Made by a program: the position numbers and the translations under genes. Below, piece by piece: positions 32,554 to 44,419 of a stretch of DNA of 64,000 nt. The notes under the pieces were generated by a model that was given only the letters and a program-made list of their open reading frames with translations, ran no database searches and was not told the DNA's origin. How positions within the stretch are numbered: position 1 is the first letter of the stretch; every line of letters begins with the position of its first letter. The DNA is from Laguncularia racemosa (taxonomy: Eukaryota; Streptophyta; Magnoliopsida; Myrtales; Combretaceae), in assembly GCA_037954665.1 (NCBI GenBank), contig JBBMOL010000100.1, positions 1,240,001 to 1,304,000 on the forward strand, given 5' to 3'.

Positions 32554-33486
32554 AAAGCTGGTTTCATTGATGGCTCAATTACTATTCCAATGGAGGATGA
32601 TTTTATCTTTTCGATTTGGAATAGATGCAATAATCTGATCATGGCATGGCTTCTAAGATCCATATCATCTCCGATTGCTTCTACTATGATTTACATGCAC
32701 TTAGCTAAGGAAATTTAGGACAAATTAAAGGTCAAATTTTTACAACCTAATAATACACAGATTTGTTAATTATATCATCTACTTAGTACTGTACTTTAAG
32801 GAAATAGATATGTCAATGATTACTTCACCAAGTTGAATATTATTTGGGAAGAATTATGGAATTTTTGACCTTTGCCACATTTTTTTTTGTAGATCTTGTG
32901 ATTAGAAATGTTTTGATAAATTCATGGAAATGGCATACAAAGATTATATTTTTAAATTCCTTAATGGTTTGAATGAGAGTTTCTCAGCTCTTAGATCACA
33001 AATTTAGTTTTAATACCATTTTCTTCATTGGATGAGGCTTATAATCCTATTGTTAGAGATAAGTTTTAGAGATCCAATAGGCCAAAGGATTTAGTTATTG
33101 CTTCGGCTATAGTTAGTACTAGCATAAGTAAATCGAGAAATAACAATGATTTGATTTGTGCTTATTGTCACAAGAAAGGATATCTAAAGGAGAAGTGTTA
33201 TAAGCTAATTAGATTCCCCCCACATTTTAAGTTTAGCATTAAGCCAAGAATATTAGGTGTGAATCATGCTATTTCTAAAATTGTTGAGGATGTCACTATT
33301 AATACTGGTCGCAGTACAAGTACACCAATTTTTGGAGGAGAGTGTGTTTCTGGTATAAGTACAGATAATGTTAGCCTTTCAAAAGATCAAATTCTTCGTC
33401 TCTTGAATTTGCAAAATGTCTTAGAAGGTTCTTGTTCTAATTGTTCCTCATCATCTACTACTTTTCAAGTGTCTTACTTATAGGAT
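32554..33486 (+). pseudogene. Copia gag, C-terminal piece with zinc-knuckle remnant
   Basis: Directly after the second ATAAC the copia gag frame resumes (KAGFIDGSI, then WNRCNNLIMAWLLRSISSPIA, then YMHLAKEI-stop). Later frames contain the knuckle CAYCHKKGYLKEKC (33157-33198; the His of the CCHC pattern is Tyr) and the usual linker LSKDQILRLLNLQN. Stops at 32716 and beyond show decay. Confidence 0.75.
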
Positions 33487-33489
33487 AAC

Positions 33490-34743
33490 TTGTCTAGTAT
33501 TCCACTTCACACAAGTCACATGGCAGGCATTTCATTATCCGATATTTCTAATAGTTCTTATCCACGAAGTTCTATAACTTGGATACTTTATTCAAGTGCT
33601 TTTGATCATTTGATCAATTCACCTGATCTTTTCTGCTCTTATACTTCAATTCAAAAAAGTTTTGTTCAATTACCAAACAAACAGTGTTTGCAAGCTACAC
33701 ATACTAATTTAGTAATAATCTCTTCTCAATTAGTTCTTCATAATGTCATGTTTCTTCTTACATTCAAGCTCAATCTTTTCTCAATTTCCAAACTACTATA
33801 TGATAATACACATGTAGTTGTATTTACTAAAACTCTTACTTTGATTCAAGCCTCTTGCACTCGAAGAGTGATTGGTCAAGCTAAGGGTAAGTTTGGGTTT
33901 TATTTGTTGGAGTAAAATATATCTTTTCGAAATTGTAAGAATGATGATTTTCATTAAAAAAAACACTTGAGACATCTTTTGTTTCACATGTTCTTCACGA
34001 TTTCTCACATAAGATTGATGTGTGGCATTATAGATTTGGTCATCCATAGAATGAGAGATATTCAAACATTAGACAAATCTGTAAACTGTAATAAGTTTGA
34101 GTGTTTTTTTTTCCTTTGGTAAAACAACATCATCTTCCATTTCCTTCCCACATTTGAAATACAACTTATGCTTTTAAATTAGTTCACATTTACATATAGG
34201 GTCCAAATAATATTTCCACTTTAGAAGGCATAAGTTTGTCCTTATTATTGTTGATGATTACATAAGAACTACTTGGGTATGTCTTATGAAGGCCAAATAC
34301 GAAGTATTCTTGATTATTCCTACCTTTTACAAAATAGTCCTTAATCAATTTAGTCGCCGTATTAAGATAATTCACATAGGTAATGGTTGCAAGTTTTTCC
34401 TAATAGATTTTTATTCTTCAAATGGCATTCTTCATCAAACGTCATGAGTGGAAACACCACAACAAAATGGTGTGGTGGAATGCAAACATCAACATTTACT
34501 TTCCATTGTTAGAGCACTCCTTTTTCAGTCCTCTTTACCCATATGTTTTTAGGGGCATGCAATACTATCCGCCACTCATATCATCAACTGTATTCCCACT
34601 TCTACTCTTAAAGGATCTATCCCATATCAACTATTGTTTCAAAAATTGCCTTCATATTCACATCTCTATGTCTTTGTTGTCTATGTTTTGCTTCTACACA
34701 AGATGGGAGTGCTTAACATCTAAACTCTATCTTTACGGGGGAG
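33490..34743 (+). pseudogene. Copia protease/GAG-pre-integrase and partial integrase
   Basis: The frame 33490-33915 contains ITWILYSSAFDHL, the copia protease site WILDSGAS with the catalytic Asp changed to Tyr, then the pre-integrase segment (LFSISKLLYDN and TRRVIGQAKGKFGFYLLE). Frame-shifted integrase follows: VWHYRFGHP, then FVLIIVDDYIRTTWVCLM, then ETPQQNGVVECKHQ (34436-34490), then ILSATHIIN-like. Integrase stops short and the polypurine tract GGGGGAG follows at about 34737, so RT and RNase H have been deleted. Confidence 0.75.
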
Positions 34744-35058
34744 TATCAGATGTATTAGATATATCCATGTGTATATTAGTATAGGTTTCGTATAGGATAC
34801 ATAGCATAAAACAAGCATATATATGTATATATTACTGTATAGCTAAACAATAATCAATTTAACATTCAGTTTTGAAAGTAACGCAACAGAATCAAAGTTA
34901 GTTTTCCTTTCTACTCGCTTCTTCCTTCTTCTGGCTCACTGTCTCTGTTTCAATTTGCTGTCTTCTTGTTATTCGTTTCTTTAATCTTCACCATGGCTTA
35001 CAGTCTCTGTTTTAGTCTTATTCTCCCTTCTCGTCATTCATTTCCTTAATCTTCATCA
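34744..35058 (+). repeat. Copia 3' LTR
   Basis: Follows TTTACGGGGGAG; runs from TATCAGATGTATTAGATA to AATCTTCATCA and matches the 5' LTR at 21063. AATTG follows; the 5' flank reads GAATT. Confidence 0.8.
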
Positions 35059-35393
35059 AATTGTGTGTTATAGCATTTAATCAATGCGATCCGTATTCCT
35101 ATCGTGTTAGAAATTGTCAACTCGAATTGTAGTAAGTAGCAGATGAGATAATTCTTTTTCTTTTACAAATGATAAATAAGTATGTACCTCCAAGGATGTT
35201 CAGTATGCAAATTAAATGAATGAAAATACCTACAAATCAAGAAGAGTGGGAAAATTTGCTACCATCCAGCAAAAGAGAACCAAAAAAAAAAAGAATCCAA
35301 TTAGCTCCAACGCACACAGATAGAACTCACTTCTCTCCGAAATTTCTTGCCGTGTAACGTGAATTTAAGGACTGAGCTGTCCCGCTGTTATTT
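35059..35393 (-). other. GDPDL 3' flank and probable 3' UTR
   Basis: AT-rich DNA between the copia LTR and the GDPDL stop codon, with an A-run at 35282-35292. The 3' UTR and polyadenylation site of GDPDL are expected here; no decisive signal was identified. Confidence 0.45.
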
Positions 35394-38300
35394 TCAAAGA
35401 AGAAATAGAGCAGCGAGGAATGAAGCTAAAGTTGAGAGGAAGAAGCAGGCGATGACTCTAGACTGACTATTGCTAGATGGAGCTTGCGTGGTTGGCGTAC
35501 TTGGAGGCGGGGAAGTTTCTGAAACACCAGGCAACGGTGACTCTGCTACATCATTTTTCGTTAAGACGGGATAAGGGGCTTCAGCTGGTGGCATGTATGG
35601 AGCAGTAATGAGTTGCATGAGACTGCCAGGTTCAACCGGATTCATGTAAGGAGGAGTTTTATCGCCCAAGCCTAAACATCGGTTCTCTGCATCAAACCAA
35701 AGCAAGGGCATCAGTAATCAAGATGTACATATGAACAAAAGTGAAGGAATTGACAAAACAATTTCTTTTCGGTAAATGACATTGAAACCATAACAAGGAG
35801 CAACAAGCGACTTCTCTAGCAACAGTTCACTTAACTTTCAGATGAGAATGGATTACTCTAGGAACTTAATCTATAGAAGTTCAACAAGAGCAACTACAGC
35901 ACTTACTCTTATATGCACCAGCTGTCTTTGGGAAATCGGTGATCACACCATCAATGCTGGCTCCTTGAACGAAAGAATTCAACTCAACAGTTGCATCGGC
36001 TAAGAAGTCCCATGCTTGTGACACAAACTCGTTTCTGAAGGTCTTCACGTAAACAGAGAGTTTATGTTTCTGCAGCTTTGACACAGCATTGGTCATACCA
36101 GTAACAAATGCATTATTTGTGGGGAAAACAGAATTCTTTAAAATAACTATGGAGTTGGCAAATTTCTTGATATCCTCAACTGTTCTATCAGTTGCGTCGC
36201 GTATCTTCTCATCAACCTCATAGACAAGTTCATAAGAGGAGGCCTTTTCTTTGACTTTCACTAGAACAGAGCTATTGGTAGACTGGATCATAACTTTCTT
36301 TGTCAATCCGGCTTTGTTCAAAGCTTCAAGGACAGCATCAGTAACGTCCAAACTCTGCTTTTCTATAAGGTATGCAGCATTCTGGAGTAAGCAAAAGCAT
36401 TTCATGTCAAGATCAAGATAAATGAAAGAAAAAGCCTCTATACAACTTCAAGTCCACAGGTACATTGAACTGCTATGGAGAAAGCAAAAAAACATGTCGA
36501 ACTATAACTAAATGACCCAATTTACAAATAGAATGCAAAAGACTGCTCAGGAAATTAGAGACTGCTTGATGAGAGTGTTCATTTGGTTTGCATGACAGCA
36601 ACACAAGACAACAACATATAGGCAATGTAAATATAGGTTGTGTGGTAAAACTCACGTCTATGCTGATCAAGACACCAGAAACGGAAGATTTCTTTGACAA
36701 TTCCAAGAAATCAGTTAATGTCAGAAAATGTCCATTACTTTTGCTTCTTGGATTGCGGTTTATACGATAATCTGCTCCATATGGACTAACCATTGATGCT
36801 ACGAGAATATTAAGCAAATAGTCAGTAAAAGGATATTATTTTTGTCATAAAAATGTTTACCACATAACTAGCTTTCTAGGTAATTGAGAAACCAACGTTG
36901 ATCGAAGAAGTGAGGTAACATCAACATGCAGAAAATAAGGATGATGATGAGAAAATACCAAATGATCAAGTGCAAATAAAGTTCCAGACAAATGCCATCA
37001 AGATTCTTGGTTGAACTTACCAGTCAAGGATTGGATCTGACTCCAAGTGAGGCTAAAGGCAAATATACCGTCCTTGCCAATCTCAGGAACAGATACCATA
37101 AGAGTGCTATAATTTGTCATAGCAACCTCTGTGCCATCAATAAGATTTATAGAGCCGAAGCAAAATGGGATTCCATCTTTTGAAATTTGTATGGGACAAT
37201 CAATGATATCAGCACCATCTGCAATAGCTTTCCTATATGCAAGGTCTGTGCATCCTGGCAGGTCACCACTTGCTCCATTCAATGAGATAACCAGAGGCTT
37301 AGCTGGAGTATACACATAAATTGTTGTCAGAAAGAATGCTAGGTTTGGGCAACACACAGAGAGAGAGAGAGAGAGAGAGAATAAAGAATGTTGCAGTCTA
37401 GGGTCAGTATAAGTAAAATTATAAATTTAAGCATGTCCTTTAAACTCTAGATAAAAAATTTATAGCCTTAGAAAACTACAACTTCAGAACTATGAAACAC
37501 CCCAGCCTTTACAATCTTCATTTTCTAAGATTTGCAATACATCACAATTCTAGTCGATTAGATCCTATCATCGGTGAATTAGCAAAGCTGAAGGCATAAA
37601 AGACAAATCCAAAAATAAACTATTCAAAACTTAACACATCATAAATTGATGGCATACCTTGCCCTGACTTATTTTGGGGCACACGAGCAAAACAATCTGC
37701 ATGACAAAAAAAGAAATTAGCATCTCAGAGAAATGTCCATCTGAACATTTGAGCAGCACAAGATCAGCAGTAATAACAGGATCAACTCAGCTTTAAAAGC
37801 ACAAATCATTAGCAACTCAATTTTAAAAATATTCCACTCTTCCATTATACAATGTCCTTTACAAGACAATTCCCAACCTCAAGAAAAGTATGAGTGATTT
37901 TTTTGTTCACCTGGGATGAGGAAAATAGGCAGAAAAACTATATGAGTGAAGTATCATAGACAATGTTAAGGTTCGCACCATAACCACCTGCTTTAAAGAT
38001 ATCATGTGAGTATTTGAACTCAAGACCTCCTATACCAATAGCATGCTAAAAGTTGCATTACAATCATTCGATCTAAAAGCTTACACTTTTAGATATGACA
38101 TGGGCTATTATATTTTTCACTTCACAGATACTAAGTATTGATGCATCGAGAGAAATGTTTTCGAGATTAGAAGAATGCAAAATTAAAATTAATCCTTTCT
38201 ACATCCAATTCATACTGTATTTCTCTAAAAGCTTGAAGAGTGGAAACCCCATTTTTTCAGGTGCTGTTCCACCTATCTGTGATAACATATCCAGTCTTTC

Positions 38301-40560
38301 TAGTAGAAGGAAAGTAAACGAACCAAAGGCAGCAGAAGGTGTTATTGGAAAGTCAGATACAACACCATCAACAGAGAAGTCACCATTGTCCACATATGAC
38401 AAGGCCTCAGTAACTGGGTCAAAGCTATAATTATAGGGTAGTGGAAGGTCATTCACAAAATCAGATGCATAAACTTCCAGCCCAGCTTTGTGAGCATCCG
38501 AAACAAGAGTTGTATGAGGCAGTAAGTAGTTGTCGGTAGAGACAGGCCATATATAAACCTTTGGAACAAGGATCCCAGAGGCAAATGTCTTTATGAAGGT
38601 CAGGTTGTTTAGAAGAGAACCGTATGTCTGGTTTGTTGTAGGCTCAACAGCACCTTTCACCAAAAACCTGAAAACTAATTTTGTTGCTGCATTGACTCGA
38701 GCCACAATACTTCTCAGGAAATTCACCTCTGGGGAAGAAATGTAATTGACCACCACTGTTCTGTACGTCGATAGTATGAAATTTCTCATACTTAAGTTAT
38801 GTTGTGTAAAGAACATGTCATGCTGGAGAAGAGCAAAACCAACAATCAGTCCTCATCCAAAGTTGAAGTCACAGACCCATGATAAAATTACTTACCTGAA
38901 TGTTCAGCCACAAACCTGCTGGTTTGAATTGTGTGGCAACATCTTGAACTGTGAGTATTTGGAGCATATTTCCATCAAATCTATTAGTCCTTGAATAGAT
39001 TCCTTGACTCACTGCCACGCAACAGAAGAACTGTCACAAGTAGAAGATGCTGCCTTAAATTGCAGAGTGCAGGGATAGTCAGATATCAGAAACAGGATGA
39101 GGGCATTTGACTTCATTGATAATGTCCAATTATCATCTTTTCTTTTTGCCAGAGTGTTCAATTATCATCTAAACAGTGAAATTTGGCGATGGATTGAATT
39201 AGAGAAAACTACTTTTGTATTCATCACAAAGGCACATGTGTCAAGTTTATGTTCAGCAGCCAATTCACAAATTGAGAGTCTCAGCAGTGGTATTTAGTAA
39301 TAAATAGACGATCTTATTTGCTGAATATAAAATCTAAAAACTCACAACAATCTATAAGTTTAACTTTTAGACAGTTTAGTTGTGTATCTAAATATAACAA
39401 GGTATCATAACGAGAGAGGTCCTGAGTTTAAATCACATGTTGTCTTCTAAACCCCACATATATCATATATGTCGTAAAGGGCCTTAACCTCAACTTATCA
39501 GTTTTAAGCTTATAAGATAGTTGATTATGGATCGAAACCTAACATTATCTAAACCAGAAATGGGAGACACTTACAGGGCACAGCTGTCAGATTATCGATT
39601 GTGAAATCAATGGAAAAATATCCTTTTTTGAGACACCATTGACAACATAGGTTTTTTCCCCTCCAGGGAATGCAATAGCAATGCTAGTGGAATTCTCCAG
39701 CTTGATATCTGGAACACAAATACCAGCCCCATCTTTTGTCAGTTGAACATCACACCATAAGATTACATCGGATACACTAGTAGTCTGGGCCACAGTATAG
39801 GCAAACGAGCTAGAATCCGGAAATATTCCTGAAAATCCTCCCCGTGCAATGACAAGCGGCGGATCTCCTGCAAAAGAAAAGAAAGAGTGAGGCTGGAGCA
39901 TGAATAATTCGAAATCATTTATCCTTAACAAACAAAACTTACGCAAAACCAACTAGCTCATCAACTTGCAATCAGGAAAAACAATTCACACCATTTTTCA
40001 GCAATAAAGGCAAAAGCACCGCCTCTAAAAGTTCCAAGGCAGCACCACTTTCCTTTTAAGCTGTATTCTTTGCAACTTCAGCACATGAAGTAAAATCCAA
40101 ACTCTCCTCTACTGAACCCATGCACTGCATAAATCCAGCTTACGCTCTGAGCTAGCCCTGAGAGTAGGCTTGGTGGCTGGTTGGAATTAACAATTGGACC
40201 AATCGCCAACGCATTACGGTTTGAGTTACAGATTCCATACAATCAAGCACCGTATGCAATCGACCAGTTGCATGTTGGTGGAATAGATTCTGCTGTTTAC
40301 TTAGAACTGTTGTTGCTGTTGAGCAAATGCATACGACAGTTTTATACAAATTTCAGTGGTTTAAGCAGGTGAAGAGTCTTTGCTTATCACTAATAGCAGA
40401 TACCTTATATAAGAGCTACAGCTATGGAGAGAGAGAAAGACTACCGGAAAGTGTTCTTCCATGCACTGGAAGTAGGAGGAGATGCTTGACCGTACACAAG
40501 AGCTGAAAATGAGCTCAGAAGCAAAGATACGAACAAAACTGAACCGCTTCTCCAATACAT
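35394..40560 (-). CDS. GDPDL: GPI-anchored glycerophosphodiester phosphodiesterase-like protein (GDPDL/SHV3 family), nine exons, two offsetting 1-nt indels
   Basis: Exons on the minus strand, 5' to 3': 40445-40560, 39575-39867, 38896-39011, 38324-38822, 37658-37696, 37021-37302, 36656-36798, 35907-36381, 35394-35686; total 2256 nt (about 751 aa, the family's usual size), with GT/AG at all introns. The protein has a signal peptide (residues 1-24, ending ALVYG), a first GDPD-like domain (DPPLVIARGGFSG, CDVQLTKDGAGICVPD), a second (KPLVISLNGASG, CPIQISKDGIPFCFG), a Ser/Pro/Thr-rich linker and a hydrophobic C-terminus suited to GPI attachment (SQSRVIACFFLSTLASFLAA). The His of the canonical HRG motif is absent (ARGG), as is usual for GDPDL proteins, which act at the cell surface in wall and root-hair growth. 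Exon 1 has one base too many (near 40455) and exon 2 one too few (A-run near 39630). Read literally, translation stops early in exon 2, so this is either assembly error or a recent pseudogene. Confidence 0.85.
37355..37381. repeat. AG microsatellite in a GDPDL intron
   Basis: A pure (AG)n run of about 24 bases lies close to the acceptor end of the intron between exons 5 and 6 (about 50 bp upstream of the acceptor, on the minus strand read as CT, which could serve as part of the polypyrimidine region). Length variation is likely. Confidence 0.7.
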
Positions 40561-40730
40561 TGCCGGAGAGCCTTGTCAGCAGCTAGCACAGAGCTTGTTC
40601 CACTTCCGGCGATCGGATTTCTCAGGTAGTAGAGCGAAATGTGTCAGATTTGCGCGTGTGAGAGAGAGAGCTTGCACTTTGCTGTACTCCTAAACTTTTT
40701 GGTGCTAAAGGAGATCTATTTATTACCTAA
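40561..40730 (-). promoter_or_regulatory. GDPDL 5' UTR and core promoter candidate
   Basis: Upstream of the ATG (minus strand) lies GC-richer sequence with a GA/CT run (40658-40672) and, at 40716-40725, CTATTTATTA, which reads TAATAAATAG on the gene strand and could be the TATA box. A 5' UTR of about 130 nt would follow. Inferred from position and motif only. Confidence 0.4.
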
Positions 40731-41589
40731 AATGTCGGTTGTCATTATTTTATTATTTTTATTTCTGATTTTTGCCCTGGATTTATTGTTTATTTTTATT
40801 ATCAGGAAAGTCGCAGCGAGTGATCGGAAATTTGTAAAGTTATACGCTACGCTTTTATTTTTCAGGTAATCAATCGGAAAATTTTTCTTTCATGAATCAG
40901 CATTAAGTAATAACAATAATTACATTATATTTATAAACTTAAAATTTTAAATAAACATTAAATATATAGAGTAGAGGGTTATGAGTTTAACCGCTACAAT
41001 ATTACTTAAACTTTCATCTAATTAGGTTGTTACTTAGTTAACTCTAATTAAAATTCAGCTTGTACATAAGAAAAAAATTTTTAAATTAATAGTTATAATG
41101 TTAGTCATAAGATATAAAATAATTAAACTTTTAGTTTAATTTTTACATACTTTTCTATTAAAATTTTTAATTTTTTTATTTGAGTTATCAATATTTTCAA
41201 AGTCTTATAAAAATAAAGTTTTTATTAAATATATTAAAATATTATTTATTTTGAATATATATTAGCTTCCAATTAGCCTTAGGTTAGTTAGTTAATATGG
41301 TTAAAGTATATATAATTTTTTAATTCATTTTCTTAATTTTAATTATTATTTTTATATTTTTACTTTATTATATCATTATATATATTAATATTATTTTATT
41401 ATATTATGTAAATAAATATATTTAATTTATAATTTCTTAATTTAATTTTTATTGATCAATTTAAAATTGATACAAACCAAAAATGGATAGAAAACTTAAT
41501 AAAATTAGTGTAATTTTTTTTTAATAAAGTTTTGAGAATATTGAAAACTTAAATGAAAAGAAAAATAAAATAGAACTCAAATAGAATAA
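40731..41589. other. AT-rich upstream region of GDPDL
   Basis: Strongly AT-rich DNA with no recognisable gene or element ends; presumably distal promoter and intergenic sequence. Confidence 0.45.
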
Positions 41590-42727
41590 TAGATAAATGT
41601 TAAGAACTAAAAATATATTTTTTCTTAAATATGTTAACTAAGCCTAAAAATAAGTATTATGTGACTTCAAACATCAATTATATATTTTTTATAAAAAAAA
41701 GAATATAAAAGAATAATATTTTTTATTTAATATACAAATAAGTACCTAATATTGTGAATTATACTAAGGTTGTGCCACATGATAATAGTTCCAAATACCT
41801 TTTTTTTCTTTTAATTTCGAAAAAAGTTTATGTAAATGGATAATTTTTAACAGTTTTTCAAACACTATTTAAATAGTTAAAAAATATATTTAAAAAATAA
41901 TTATAGGCCTCATAAAAAAGATATGAAAATGTAAAAATTCTCCTTTCATACTTATCAGAAGAACTCGTACTTCCTTAAAGAAATTGAAATATTGCTTTGA
42001 GAACTCATGACGAGTTCCTTAGAAAGTGTTGAAAGCAATCAATGATATTTTCCTAATATTATTGACAGATGGCTTTATTTTTTTTTTACAAATGAATTAT
42101 AAATGCAATTTCTAAAATATTGATGAAGTATGCTGAATAATTTTTATTTTCTTATAATATTTAAAGATTTGTTAAAGATTCATTGCTATATACAGAACTT
42201 TTAGTAACTAATAATAGTTTAAAAATATTTTCGAAGTTCTGATACTTAACGAATCGTTTGGAGGGCGTATTTGTAATTATACACTTAAAAAAAAAAATTG
42301 TGACCAGAAGATGAAACGATGAAGCCGGTGTTCTGGTGTCTTCAGGCCCACTACTACAAAAAGCCTACGCGCGAACGCGTAAATGAGCAAGTCGACTGGA
42401 GCCAGCTGGCTCTCTTCTCTTCTAGATTTGACCGTTTTAGTGCTCTGCTGTAACATTAACGCGTTTAGAATTGTCTATATTCTTACGATTCTCTCCGGAA
42501 CAAAAGTGCATGGCTCATTAAAGGGAAAAAAATATAATATATATATATATATATTGTTAAAATTTAAAAATATGCCGATCTTGAAAGTATTTTAAAAAAT
42601 ATAATACTTAAAATCGCATTCAATACTTTTTAAGTTAACATAAAATTAGAAATTAAACTATACAAACGCGAAAATACAATCAACAAAACCGATACTTCAA
42701 ATGTTATAGTTGAAGTATTAATGACTT
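41590..42727. repeat. Paralogous intergenic segment C1
   Basis: Aligns in direct orientation with 50822-52290. Shared landmarks are GTTAACTAAGCCTAAAAATA, GGTTGTGCCACATGATAATA and a highly similar GC-rich core (42300-42520) containing GATGAAGCCGGTGTTCTGG, CTACGCGCGAACGCGTAAA and ACATTAACGCGTTTAGAATT. C1 lacks about 270 bp present in C2 near 51190-51460. A TA run follows the core (about 42535-42557). It lies 1.0-2.2 kb upstream of GDPDL. Confidence 0.85.
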
Positions 42728-43719
42728 TAAATGAAACACCCAGCCTTTACAATCTTCATTTTCTAAGATTTGCAATTCATCACAATTCTATTCTAGTCGA
42801 TTAGATCCTATCATCGGTGAATTAACAAAGCTGAAGACATAAAAGACAAGTCCAAAAACTATTCAACCTTAACACACATAATTGATGCCTATACTTGCCC
42901 TGACTTATTTGGGGCACACGACCAAACAATCTGCATGACAAAAAGAATTAGCATCTCAAGAAATGTCCATCTGACATTGAGCTAGCACCAGACACATAAA
43001 ACGGGATCAACACAGCTTTAAAGCACAAATCATTACAACTCAATTTTAAATTCCGTCTTCATTATACAATGTCTTTTACAAGACAATCCCGACCAAGAAA
43101 ACAGTATGGAGTGATTTTTTGTTCACGGATGAGAAAATAGGCAGAAAAACTAATGATGAATATCTAGCATGTTACGTTCGCACATAACCACCGCTTTAAA
43201 GATATGATGTGACATTGAACTCAAGACCCCTATACAAACATTAAAAGTAGTATTATAATCATTCAATCTAAAAGCTAAACTTTAGAAGACAGGACAAATT
43301 ATATTTTCACTTCAATAATATAACGTATTATGCATCGAGATATGCTTTCAAGATTAAAGCATGCAAATTAAAATTAATCCTTTCTACATCAATTATATGT
43401 ATTTCTCTCAAACGAAGTGTGGAAGCCCATGTTTTTAAGGTGATTCCCCCATCGTGTATAGATACCAGTTGTCTTAGTAGAAGGAAAGTAAACTCACACA
43501 CGGCAGCAGAGTGTTATGGAAAGTCAGATACAACGCCATCAACAGAATTTCCCATTGTCCACATATGACAGGCTCAGTAACTGATCAAAGCTTTATTATA
43601 AGGAGTAGAGGTCAATCGCAAAATCAAATGCATAAACTTCCAGCCCGAGCAGCTGTCCTTAGAAGCAGGCCATATGTAAACCTTTGAACAAGGATCCCAG
43701 TAGCAAATGTCTTTATGAA
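42728..43719 (-). pseudogene. Partial GDPDL copy (intron-exon-intron-exon piece), deletion-riddled
   Basis: This is a second copy of 37490-38600 of the GDPDL gene in the same orientation, including intron sequence, the 39-nt exon 5 (GCCCTGACTTAT-TTGGGG) and about half of exon 4. It is a DNA-level duplicate, not a retrocopy. The aligned stretch is about 10% shorter because of dozens of scattered 1-3-nt losses, with fewer substitutions. It joins segment C1 abruptly on the left and a truncated Athila LTR on the right. It cannot encode a protein as written. Confidence 0.85.
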
Positions 43720-44018
43720 ATTAAGAAGGATTTGAATGAATTTTGTGAATGTCACGTAACAATTTCTAGGAGCAATAAAATCTAGATACTAATTTTACTA
43801 TCTTGAAATTAATTATAATCTATTTTGTTCTTCTTTCTTTCAATTTAATCTCTAGTTCATTAATTAATACTTAGATATAGAGTTTAGATTAATTAATCTT
43901 TATAATTTACCATCTAAATAATAGGGTGTAGACTAATATTAGTACTCGTAATCCATGTAGGATGATATTAGTATTTAATACATTATATTACAAAATTTGA
44001 TAGATATACTTACCTCCT
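43720..44018 (+). repeat. Athila 5' LTR, 3' fragment
   Basis: ATTAGAAGGATTTGAATGAA-like start and GTGAATGTCACGTAACAATT match 48505-48800; the shared stretch ends near GATAGATATACTTACC. Confidence 0.8.
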
Positions 44019-44028
44019 ATAAAGTTTT

Positions 44029-44046
44029 TGATGCCATTATCAAGGA
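44029..44046 (+). promoter_or_regulatory. Athila primer-binding site (tRNA-Asp-like)
   Basis: TGATGCCATTATCAAGGA resembles the Asp-tRNA-complementary TGGCGCCGTTGTCGGGGA used by Athila elements. The differences are almost all G-to-A or C-to-T, as expected from methylated-cytosine decay. Confidence 0.65.
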
Positions 44047-44419
44047 TTTCGATATCAAGAACATGATCACTTTATTAATTTAACCATTTTTTTTCTTGTT
44101 TTTAGTTTCTTTTCTTTTTCAATAGTGCATAACTAGAAATACTGTATCTGACACACTAGTTTTTTTTATCTAAAAATGGAAAGAATAGCCAGACATTTAT
44201 AGAGAACAGTTCAACAAACTATAGAGGAATTAAATTAAGGGTCTAATCTAAGAATTAAGGTAGAAGAGAAAGATGACGAGTTGAAAATCATGGGTGATGA
44301 TTACTAGAACCAACAACAACTATATCCAATTACTCCAAACCGTCTTTAGTCAAAATTAACTCAAGTATCATTAAGTTACCTGTTATTGCTAAAACTTTCA
44401 AATTCAACCTCATATCATA

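Larger units (their letters stand above)
21063..35058 (+). mobile_element. Ty1/copia retrotransposon, internally deleted, split by Tat copy 2
   Basis: Two similar LTRs (21063-21373; 34744-35058) bracket a primer-binding site, a gag remnant, a CCHC-like knuckle, protease/GAG-pre-integrase and the start of integrase. There is no reverse transcriptase or RNase H: sequence passes from an integrase fragment to the polypurine tract GGGGGAG just before the 3' LTR. Without the 10,985-bp Tat insertion and one target copy, the element is about 3.0 kb. AATT next to each outer end is consistent with a target duplication. The 3' end is about 335 bp beyond the GDPDL stop codon. Confidence 0.85.

Noticed and set aside
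38746..38994. Plus-strand ORFs over the GDPDL gene (e.g. 38095-38430, 38746-38994)
   Set aside because: They are antisense shadows of well-supported GDPDL exons and introns.
42383..42595. 70-codon ORF in the C1 core
   Set aside because: The C2 paralogue does not keep the frame; small length-changing indels separate the two copies.
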